A stretch of 64,000 nucleotides of DNA from Mycetocola tolaasinivorans. Its GTDB lineage: Bacteria; Actinomycetota; Actinomycetes; Actinomycetales; Microbacteriaceae. A model generated the notes under the pieces. The model saw nothing but the letters and a program-made list of their open reading frames with translations. It was not told the origin of the DNA and did no database searches. Shown one piece after another: positions 27,399 through 34,465 of the stretch. The translations under genes were made by a program, and so were the position numbers. The stretch spans positions 331,039 to 395,038 of the forward strand of contig NZ_RCUX01000003.1 in the NCBI RefSeq assembly GCF_003667565.1, written 5' to 3'. Positions within the stretch are counted from its first letter, which is position 1, and each line of letters starts with the position of its first letter.

Positions 27399-28481
27399 TT
27401 ACTTCTTCGGCGAGGAGGGCGAGACGACGGGGATCGAACCGTCGATGATGCCCTTCTTGATGGTTTCCAGCTCTTCCTTCAGCTTGGGGTCAACCTTGCT
27501 GTCGTAGTCGTGGAACGGTGCCAGGCCAACGCCGTCGTTTGCCAGGGTGCCGATGTAGGCGGTGGCGTCGAACTTGCCCTTGCCAGCCTCGGTCACGATG
27601 GAGTCGGTACCGGACTTCATCTGCTTCAGAACCGAGGTCAGGTACAGTTCCTTGGCGGCGGGAGCGGTCTCGTACAGGTCGGCGTCGACACCGATCATGA
27701 CGACGTCCTTCTTGGAGTCCTTGATCGCGGTGATGGCGGACTCGAAGACCGGGCCACCCACGGGCATGATGACGTCGGCGTTCTGCTCGATCAGACCGGC
27801 GGCAACCTGCTTGGCGGTGTCGTTGGCCTTGAAGTCACCGGTGAACGAACCGTTCTGTGCGTCAACGTCCCAGCCGCGGACCTGAACGTCCTTGCCCTTC
27901 TGCTCGTTGAAGTACTTCACGCCGTCGGCGAAGCCATCCATGAAGATGGTCACGGTCGGGAGCTGCATACCACCGAAGGTGCCGACAACGCCGGTCTTCG
28001 AGTAGCTGGCGGCGGTGTAGCCGGCGAGGAAGGAGGCCTCGGCGGTGTTGTAGATCATGTGCTTGACGTTGGGCAGGTCAACCTGGTTGTCGTCGAGGGT
28101 TACGAAGTGGGTCTTCGGGTTGGCGGTCGCGGCAACCTTGGTGGCGTCCGAGAGCTTGAAGCCAACGCTGAAGATGATCGAGCAGTTCTGGTCTACCAGG
28201 CTGGTCATGTTGGGTGCGTAGTCGTCGTCCTTGTCCGACTGTACGTCCTTGTACTTCACCCCCAGCTTCTTAGCGGCCTCGGTCAGGCCCTCAAAGCTCG
28301 ACTGGTTGAACGACTTGTCGTCGAACCCACCGGAGTCGGAAACGATGCAGGGCAGGAACTTGCTGTCGGCTGCGCCGCCCTCAGCAGGCTTGCTGGGCGC
28401 CTGGCCACAACCGGCGAGAAGCACGATTGCTCCCAGTCCGGCAATACCTGCGGCTGCCGCCTTACGAACGGAAATAGTCAC
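27399..28481 (-). CDS. BMP-family nucleoside-binding lipoprotein
   Basis: Extracellular substrate-binding protein of the importer, 360 residues. A lipoprotein signal peptide ends in LLAGC, with Cys25 as the lipidation site, so it depends on Lgt. The mature part is the two-lobed PnrA/BMP fold: VSDSGGFDDKSFNQSSFEGL is the ligand-contacting opening, and NAPNMTSLVDQNCSIIFSVG and GGPVFESAITAIKD follow. The GTG at 28481 lies 8 nt after GGAGG. It heads the uptake and salvage operon. Confidence 0.95.
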   Translation of the reverse strand: MTISVRKAAAAGIAGLGAIVLLAGCGQAPSKPAEGGAADSKFLPCIVSDSGGFDDKSFNQSSFEGLTEAAKKLGVKYKDVQSDKDDDYAPNMTSLVDQNCSIIFSVGFKLSDATKVAATANPKTHFVTLDDNQVDLPNVKHMIYNTAEASFLAGYTAASYSKTGVVGTFGGMQLPTVTIFMDGFADGVKYFNEQKGKDVQVRGWDVDAQNGSFTGDFKANDTAKQVAAGLIEQNADVIMPVGGPVFESAITAIKDSKKDVVMIGVDADLYETAPAAKELYLTSVLKQMKSGTDSIVTEAGKGKFDATAYIGTLANDGVGLAPFHDYDSKVDPKLKEELETIKKGIIDGSIPVVSPSSPKK

Positions 28482-28541
28482 GGATTAGACCTCCAGAATG
28501 CGTCCTCGCCGATCGCGAGGGTCTGTGCCAAACGTTACCTA

Positions 28542-28583
28542 ATGTTTCGCGCATAGTGGACCCTATCTCCGAGCCCGAAACAT
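28542..28583. promoter_or_regulatory. Inverted repeat upstream of nucleoside operon, possible operator
   Basis: ATGTTTCG at 28542-28549 and CGAAACAT at 28576-28583 form an exact 8 bp inverted repeat separated by 26 bp, about 60-100 bp before the BMP start. The half-site centres are 34 bp apart, about three helical turns. This could be a regulator site; no partner is identified. Confidence 0.3.
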
Positions 28584-28788
28584 AAGTGTTACATCCGTGC
28601 TATGGACGGTGAGTGGACAACCGGCGAATTCTCGGGAGTTTTGAGCGTAAAACGCATAACGTCCCACCCTCGATAAAATCTGACCCTCCTCGGCGTGTCG
28701 TCCTCTTGGGGGACACTCACAGGTGTTTGGGAAATTATCAGCGTTCGCCTAGCCCGCACTCGGGATTGGTTCAGCTGCCACCCTAAAC

Positions 28789-28828
28789 ACGCATCGCCCC
28801 CGGAATCATGATTCCGGGGGCGATGCGT
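28789..28828. terminator. 40 bp perfect palindrome terminator
   Basis: Both halves (28789-28808 and 28809-28828) are exact reverse complements, starting ACGCATCG and ending CGATGCGT. It lies 55-94 nt past the stop of the HtaA-like gene. A TTTTT tract follows on the plus strand and only a short GTTT on the minus strand. It probably works as a strong terminator for the minus-strand gene and also blocks opposite transcription. Confidence 0.85.
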
Positions 28829-28882
28829 TTTTCGATGTCACACACGAGCACGGTGGCTCAATCGCGCGGTCAGGCGGGGTGG

Positions 28883-31702
28883 TTACGCCTCGCTGCGACG
28901 GCGTGCGCGAGCCGCGATCAGTGCACCCAGCGCGAGCAGCACACCTGCTCCCAGAAGCGGCAGTACGGGAGCGGCTCCGGTGTGGGCGAGACCCCCGTCG
29001 GAACCGGGCTGTGCCGATGAGGTGCCCTCCGCTGTCGCACCGGGAACCGACGTCTCAGCGGGGCTCGACGTCTCAGTGGGGCTCGTTTCCGGGCTCGACG
29101 GATCGGTCGGGGTACCCGGCTCGGTCGGCTGCTCACTCGGCTTCTCGGTGGGCTTCTCGGTCGGCTGCTCGGTGGGCTTCTCGGTCGGCTTCTCGGTGGG
29201 CTTCTCGGTCGGCTGCTCACTCGGCTTCTCCGACGGAGTACCCGGATCCACGACCGCACCCACGGTGATCAGCACGGGCGCGGTGGTCACCGAGAACTCG
29301 TCGCCACCCGGAAGCACCGGGACAGTGCCGGACACGACGGCGCGGAAGCTCGCTCCGGAATCCGCCTGCGACGCGGTGAAGCGCAGCGTGGCGGAATCGG
29401 CGCCGGGGATGGCCGACCACAGCGATGCCAGGCCGCGCAGGCGCAGCTCGGGCGCACGGCGCTCCCAGCGGTAGGTGAGGCCATCTCCCTGGGCAGCAAC
29501 GGTGAGCGCCACCTCATCGCCAGCCTTTACGGTGCCGGTCGGTGCCGCGGGCTGCCCGGTGATCGCCGCGGCGTTACCCACGGTCAGGGTTGCGGGCTCG
29601 GAGTACACGGTGGGCTCGGATCCCACGCGCGCGGCCACCCGGTAGCGGTCGCCGGAGTTCGCGGCGGTGTACGCCACGCGCAGCTGCGGGCCGGAGGCCG
29701 CGAGGTCGACCCACGCTCCCCCGTTCACGCTGCGCTGCCAGTTCAGCGTGGGCAGCGGCGAGGAGGTAATCCCCGCGGTAAACACGGCCTCGGCCGCGCC
29801 GGAGGCCGGGGTAACCGGAGCCACGACGCTCCTGGGCTGAGTCGTCACGACCGGCGCGGTGATCGGGCCGGTGGGGAGGGCAATCGCGGCGTCCAGGCTG
29901 CGATCTCCCGCGGTCGCGCTCAGAAGCACGGCCGAGTAGTCCACTCCGGGCGTCAGGGAGTTCGCCGCGGGGCGAAGGGTGCGATCGAAGTAGCCGTTGG
30001 TGATGTTCCAACCGGGGCCAATCTCGACCCGGTTGATCGCGTTCGTGGCGAGGTAGTCGGCTCCACGGGCGTTCCACTCGGCCGTCGGCACGATGCCAAA
30101 GACCAGCTCGCCGGTGGGGGCACCAAAGCCCGCACCAACCACGTCGATGTTGTGAAGCTTGGTGACGTCAAAGGTCGAACCGACCGGGTGCGACTCCACG
30201 TTCAGGCGCAGGGTCGGGGTAGCCGGAACCGGCAGTACCGTGAACCCACCCACGCTGCTCGCAACTCCCGGCCCGACGCCGTTGCTTGCGATGGTGCGGT
30301 AGCGCGTGCCATCCCAGTCGGCGGGCACGGCCTCGACGATCATCGCGCGCGAATCGAGCAGACCATCGCCGGGAAGGACGTTGACCCAGGTGGCACCACC
30401 ATCACGGCTGAGCTGCGGGGTGTAGGTGGGCGTCGGGTATCCCGAGAAGCCCGAGGTAACGAACGCACGTTGGCCGGCATAGACCACGCGCTCCCGGGGC
30501 GTGAGGTCTTCGACCGGGGCCACGGGATCCTGCACCTCCACGGTCGCTTCGCGCGTATTGGCGGTGAGCTTACCGGCGCTCACCTGCAGGCGATAGGACG
30601 TCTTGTTCCCCTTCTTGAGATCGGGGAGCACGAGGGTCGGCTCGGTAGCCCCCTCAAGGTCGGTCCAGGGTCCCAGCCAGCTCGGGGCGGACTGCCACCG
30701 GTAGGTCATCGGGACGTTGGTGGTCGCGGCGGCCGTCAGCGTCACGGTGTCGCCGGTGAGCGCCTGCACGTCACGCGGCTGCTGGGTGATACGAATCGGC
30801 TGGATGTCCGCATAGTCGGGCAGCCCGCCGGCGAGGTGCAGCGTCACGCCGTAGGGGACCTTCTTCGCATCGCCCGATCCACCACTGGAGTGCCAGTAGG
30901 TGGTCAGACCCGAGCGGTAGTGGAAGTCCACCATGTCGGTGGGCCAGGCACCCCACCCGGTGGGATTTCCAGCTTTGGTGGCGGGCGAAATCGCCGAGGT
31001 GGCACTGCGACCGGAGGCCGGGTTCTTGGGGTCGTTGAGCGGGAAGTAGTCGACGCCCGCATAGCGCGGGGTCGAGGTGATCGTATTGCCCGCGATGCTG
31101 ACGTTGTCCAGCTCAAGGATGGTCGCGTTCTTCACCGGAGTCAGCGGGGTGATCGCGCCCGATCCGCCCGGGTCTCCGGCCGAACCGCCGAGGGTTGCCC
31201 GGATCACACCGTGACCGGCGGCATCAACATCGAGTACCGGATCCTTGACGTACCAGGGCACCAGGCCGCCGTAGGAGTACACGGTGAAGGCACCGGTCCA
31301 GGCGATGTGCGCTTCACCGGTGGTGGCGTTGTACTGCCCGGTTCCGGCGGTAAACAGCGCGCGCTGACGGGAGTCCTCCCCCATCATCGGCAGGCAGCGG
31401 TTCTCGCGGGTGACCCGGAGCGCCTCATCGCTGGCACCGCGCTTGAGGAGGGTCACGTTGCCCTCCACCGAGCGATAGTCGGCGTCGGTGCCGTTGGCGA
31501 TGCCGGCGACAAAGTACGAGCAGGCACCGCTGTTGCTGGTGCCCTGGGAAACCGCGTTGACCCCCCACTCGAGGGTGGCGGTGGAAACGGGGGTGATGTC
31601 GTCGGGTGCGGCGAGTGCCGGGACGGCACCCACCCCGCCGGCGATCAGTGCGAGGGACACGCCGGCGGCGCTCCACGCGGAGAGTGTACGAGAAATTGGC
31701 AC
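28883..31702 (-). CDS. Cell-wall anchored HtaA-like protein with Ig-like repeats
   Basis: Surface protein of 939 residues. A Sec signal peptide (about 1-32, ending PALAA) is followed by an HtaA-like domain: LEWGV near residue 45, then HIAWTGAFTVYSYGGLVPWYVKD-type segments around 132-155. HtaA domains bind haem in corynebacteria. Next come Ig-like modules (about 303-391, 620-709, 715-815), a Pro/Thr/Glu/Lys repeat (about 825-862), a sortase-type LAHTG (905-909), a membrane helix and RARRR. GTG 31702 follows GGAAG by 5 nt and starts the signal peptide; an ATG at 31741 lies inside the operator. The iron box at 31735-31753 supports iron-controlled expression. Haem binding itself is inferred. Confidence 0.85.
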   Translation of the reverse strand: MPISRTLSAWSAAGVSLALIAGGVGAVPALAAPDDITPVSTATLEWGVNAVSQGTSNSGACSYFVAGIANGTDADYRSVEGNVTLLKRGASDEALRVTRENRCLPMMGEDSRQRALFTAGTGQYNATTGEAHIAWTGAFTVYSYGGLVPWYVKDPVLDVDAAGHGVIRATLGGSAGDPGGSGAITPLTPVKNATILELDNVSIAGNTITSTPRYAGVDYFPLNDPKNPASGRSATSAISPATKAGNPTGWGAWPTDMVDFHYRSGLTTYWHSSGGSGDAKKVPYGVTLHLAGGLPDYADIQPIRITQQPRDVQALTGDTVTLTAAATTNVPMTYRWQSAPSWLGPWTDLEGATEPTLVLPDLKKGNKTSYRLQVSAGKLTANTREATVEVQDPVAPVEDLTPRERVVYAGQRAFVTSGFSGYPTPTYTPQLSRDGGATWVNVLPGDGLLDSRAMIVEAVPADWDGTRYRTIASNGVGPGVASSVGGFTVLPVPATPTLRLNVESHPVGSTFDVTKLHNIDVVGAGFGAPTGELVFGIVPTAEWNARGADYLATNAINRVEIGPGWNITNGYFDRTLRPAANSLTPGVDYSAVLLSATAGDRSLDAAIALPTGPITAPVVTTQPRSVVAPVTPASGAAEAVFTAGITSSPLPTLNWQRSVNGGAWVDLAASGPQLRVAYTAANSGDRYRVAARVGSEPTVYSEPATLTVGNAAAITGQPAAPTGTVKAGDEVALTVAAQGDGLTYRWERRAPELRLRGLASLWSAIPGADSATLRFTASQADSGASFRAVVSGTVPVLPGGDEFSVTTAPVLITVGAVVDPGTPSEKPSEQPTEKPTEKPTEKPTEQPTEKPTEKPSEQPTEPGTPTDPSSPETSPTETSSPAETSVPGATAEGTSSAQPGSDGGLAHTGAAPVLPLLGAGVLLALGALIAARARRRSEA
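29121..29230 (-). repeat. Tandem repeats coding the Pro/Thr/Glu/Lys spacer
   Basis: About nine 12 bp units encoding EKPT, EQPT and EKPS in the wall-spanning spacer of the HtaA-like protein. Such coding repeats can change copy number by slippage. They stay in frame and are not a CRISPR. Confidence 0.85.
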
Positions 31703-31734
31703 GGTAGCTTCCGGGTCAAATAACGGGGGACGGT

Positions 31735-31753
31735 TAAGCATAGCCTAACCTTA
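31735..31753. promoter_or_regulatory. DtxR/IdeR-type iron box upstream of HtaA-like gene
   Basis: On the minus strand the 19-mer TAAGGTTAGGCTATGCTTA matches the DtxR/IdeR consensus TTAGGTTAGGCTAACCTAA at 15 positions by my count. A second, poorer copy overlaps upstream (CTAGGTAAGG...). A possible -10 hexamer TATGCT (31737-31742) lies inside the box, so binding would block the promoter when iron is plentiful. It lies about 35-50 bp before the GTG start. Confidence 0.75.
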
Positions 31754-31811
31754 CCTAGTTAATCGACCCGGAACAGTTTGCGCGTGCTTTCTCCGCGCCG
31801 GGGCCCGAACG

Positions 31812-33440
31812 CTAGCTCGCCCGCTCCCCCACCCGCAGCAGCGCGATGAACATCGCGTCGGTGCCGTGGCGGTGCGGCCAGAGCTGCACGGTGGAGCCCT
31901 CGCCCACGATCAGGCCTTCGCCGAGATCCAGCGGGCTCTCGGTGATTTCGGCCAGGATCGCCTGGGTGTCGAGCAGGGTAACGTGCGGGTGACGGCGCAG
32001 AATCTCGGTCACGACACCGCGGGTCTCGGCGATGTGCGGCGAGCAGGTCACGTAGGCGAGCAGCCCGCCGGGCGCGGTGCCGGCAACCGCCGAGTGCACG
32101 AGATCGAGCTGGATCACGCCGAGCTCGGCAAGGTCCTTCGGGGTCTTGCGCCAGCGCGCCTCGGGCCGGCGACGCAGCGCGCCGAGGCCGGTGCAGGGCG
32201 CGTCCACCAGCGTGCGGGTGAAGGCCTGTGGGTGTCGCTCGCCCCAGTCGCGGGCATCCGAACGGCTGACCTCGACCTCCTCGGGCAGTACCGCCAGCGC
32301 GCGGCGCACGAGCTCCGCGCGGGCCGGGACCACCTCGTTGGCCAGCAGCGTCGCACCCGAGTTCAGGGCCTCCGCCGCGAGCAGTACGGCCTTGCCACCG
32401 GGGCCGGCACACAGGTCGCTCCAGGCCTCACCGGGCTCAATCGCCCGGGCACGGCTCAGTGCGAGGGCCGCGAGCTGCGAGCCCTCATCCTGCACGCGAA
32501 TCAGGCCGCTCGCCGCGCGAATCACGGCCTCGGGGTCTCCCCCGCCGAGCGTAAACGCGAGCGGAGAGTAGGCGGATGCCTCGGCCACGGCCGGGCGCTC
32601 GGCCCGCTCGGGCAGGGCGATGTAGGTCACCTTCGGGGCCTCGTTGTCGGCCGCGAGGGCGGCCTCGAGCTCGTCGCCGCGGCCCTCGGCACGCAGCGAC
32701 TGACGCAGCGAGCGCACGATCCACTCGGGGTGCGAGTGCAGCAGGCTCAGGCGCTCATCCTCGGTCTTTGCCGAGGCCGCGACGCGCTCGCGCCACTCCT
32801 CGGGCTCGGCACGGGTGATCGCGCGCAGCACGCCGTTCACAAAACCGGTGGAGGAGCGCGATCCCACCTCGCGGGCCAGCGACACCGACTCGTTCACGGC
32901 CGCGTGCGCGGCCACGCGGGTGCCGAGGATCTGGTGGACGCCGAGGCGTAGGACGTCGAGGATTTCGGGGTCGATCTGATCGGCGGCGCGGTTGGCGGCC
33001 AGCTCGATCACGCGGTCGTAGTAGCCGCGCAGGCGCAGGCTGCCGTAGCAGAGCTCGGTGGCGAGGCCCGCGTCCGCGGAGGACAGCGCGGCCCGGCGGA
33101 TCGCGGTGGGCAGCAGCAGGTTGGCGTACGCGTCATCGGCGCGCACGGCCACGATCACGTCGTAGGCCACCCGGCGGGCGGGCTGGACGGCGTCCCCGGC
33201 GCGATCATCCCGTGACGGGGCATGGCCGGGGCGACGCTGACCGCCACCGCGGGGTGCGCGGCGCTCACCGTTGCCAGAGCGTTCGCCCGCGGAACCGCGG
33301 CGGTCGCCGCTACCGTTGCCCGAGCGCTCGGGTGATCCGCTTCCCGGTCCACGGCGGGCGGGGCCGTTACCGCGGGGGCCGCGTCGCTCGGGGCCACGGC
33401 CCTCGGGGGTGCCGCCTGGGCGTCCGTCGTACTCGCTCAT
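31812..33440 (-). CDS. rsmB: 16S rRNA m5C methyltransferase RsmB with Arg/Gly-rich N-terminus
   Basis: Methylates a cytosine of 16S rRNA (C967 in E. coli). The 542 residues comprise a basic Gly/Arg/Pro-rich extension (about 1-85), a NusB-like RNA-binding domain (about 90-220), and a SAM methyltransferase domain with DLCAGPGGK, VDAPCTGLGALRRRPEARW and YVTCSP; the last two carry the paired cysteines of the family. The ATG at 33440 follows GAGGGGG and overlaps the fmt stop (ATGA). The extension has the look of RGG-type RNA-binding tails. Confidence 0.95.
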   Translation of the reverse strand: MSEYDGRPGGTPEGRGPERRGPRGNGPARRGPGSGSPERSGNGSGDRRGSAGERSGNGERRAPRGGGQRRPGHAPSRDDRAGDAVQPARRVAYDVIVAVRADDAYANLLLPTAIRRAALSSADAGLATELCYGSLRLRGYYDRVIELAANRAADQIDPEILDVLRLGVHQILGTRVAAHAAVNESVSLAREVGSRSSTGFVNGVLRAITRAEPEEWRERVAASAKTEDERLSLLHSHPEWIVRSLRQSLRAEGRGDELEAALAADNEAPKVTYIALPERAERPAVAEASAYSPLAFTLGGGDPEAVIRAASGLIRVQDEGSQLAALALSRARAIEPGEAWSDLCAGPGGKAVLLAAEALNSGATLLANEVVPARAELVRRALAVLPEEVEVSRSDARDWGERHPQAFTRTLVDAPCTGLGALRRRPEARWRKTPKDLAELGVIQLDLVHSAVAGTAPGGLLAYVTCSPHIAETRGVVTEILRRHPHVTLLDTQAILAEITESPLDLGEGLIVGEGSTVQLWPHRHGTDAMFIALLRVGERAS

Positions 33441-34417
33441 CGGGTTTCCCCCTCGGTAGAAGTTGCAGAAGTGTCGGTGGTAAGCGCGGCCCGGGGCGTT
33501 GGGCTCGCGCCAAGGCCGCGCCACCAGGAGCCGGCATCCATGGCCTGCTTGCCCGCGGGCTGAACCCGAACGAGCTCAAGCGCGCCATCGGCGCACCCTA
33601 CGAGCACGCGCTTGCCCACCAGGCGAATCTCGCCCGCGGCCAGCGCGATCGGTTCCGGCTGGGCGGCCAGGTCGGCGCGGGCAGCACGCAGAATCTTGAA
33701 GCGCGCGCCGTCCACCAGGGTGAAGGCACCGGGCTCCGGGGTCACGCCGCGGTAGCGGCCGTAGATCGAGGCTGCGGGTGCATCGAAGGCGAGGAAGGCG
33801 TCCTCCAGGCCGAGCTTGCCGGCGAAGGAGGGCTCCCCCACCTGCACGGCGGAGACGGCGCTGCCGCCGGCGATGGCGTCCACGGTGCGTGCCAGCAGCG
33901 CGGCACCGCTCTCGGCCAGCGCGGCAAGGAGCTCGCCCGCGGTGATGTCGGGGGCCACCGCGTGCGTTTCGCTCGCGATGATCTCCCCCGCATCCAGCTC
34001 GGCAACGAGACGGAAAATATCGGTGCCGATTTCGGTGTCACCGTTGATCAGCGCGTGCTGCACGGGCGCGGCCCCGCGCCAGGCGGGCAGCTTCGAGAAG
34101 TGCAGGTTGATCCAGCCGTGCTTCGGGGAGGAGAGCAGGGGTTCGCGAATGAGACCGCCAAAGGCCACAACGACGCCGAGGTCGGCCTCGATCGCGGCCA
34201 GGGCCTCACCGGTTTCGCCACCGAGCCGCGCGGCGCGGGTGGTCGGCACGCCGGCCTCCTCGGCGCGGGCCGCCACGGGCGAGGGGGTGAGCACGCGCTT
34301 GCGGCCCAGCGGAGCATCCGGCCGCGTCACGACGTGCACCACCTCGTGTGGGCCCGCGAGCAGAGCCTCAAGGCTCGGCAGGGCCACCTCGGGGGTGCCG
34401 GCGAAAATGATCTTCAC
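33437..34417 (-). CDS. fmt: Methionyl-tRNA formyltransferase
   Basis: Adds a formyl group from 10-formyl-THF to initiator Met-tRNA. The 326-residue protein starts MKIIFAGTPEVALPSLEAL. The catalytic region is HGWINLHFSKLPAWRGAAPVQHALINGD, with the tRNA-binding C-terminal domain after about residue 205. The GTG start follows AGGAG by 8 nt. It is followed by overlapping rsmB and preceded by priA, a common actinobacterial set. Confidence 0.97.
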   Translation of the reverse strand: MKIIFAGTPEVALPSLEALLAGPHEVVHVVTRPDAPLGRKRVLTPSPVAARAEEAGVPTTRAARLGGETGEALAAIEADLGVVVAFGGLIREPLLSSPKHGWINLHFSKLPAWRGAAPVQHALINGDTEIGTDIFRLVAELDAGEIIASETHAVAPDITAGELLAALAESGAALLARTVDAIAGGSAVSAVQVGEPSFAGKLGLEDAFLAFDAPAASIYGRYRGVTPEPGAFTLVDGARFKILRAARADLAAQPEPIALAAGEIRLVGKRVLVGCADGALELVRVQPAGKQAMDAGSWWRGLGASPTPRAALTTDTSATSTEGETR

Positions 34418-34465
34418 GGTTGAAACTCCTGGTCTAGTTGCGCTGCGGGGTGTGATGCGGGGCCG

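Larger units (their letters stand above)
28482..28882. other. Intergenic region upstream of the nucleoside operon
   Basis: 401 bp without a gene, more AT-rich than its surroundings. It holds the ribosome binding site of the BMP gene (GGAGG at 28491-28495), an inverted repeat (28542-28583) and a 40 bp palindrome (28789-28828). The region between about 28590 and 28785 shows no clear ORF or hairpin. I could not assign promoter hexamers with confidence. Confidence 0.7.

Noticed and set aside
29121..29230. Short direct repeats resembling a CRISPR
   Set aside because: They are 12 bp in-frame coding repeats without spacers, inside a wall protein.
31703..31741. ATG at 31741 as start of the HtaA-like protein
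   Set aside because: It lies inside the iron box and -10 element; GTG 31702 with GGAAG gives a normal signal peptide.
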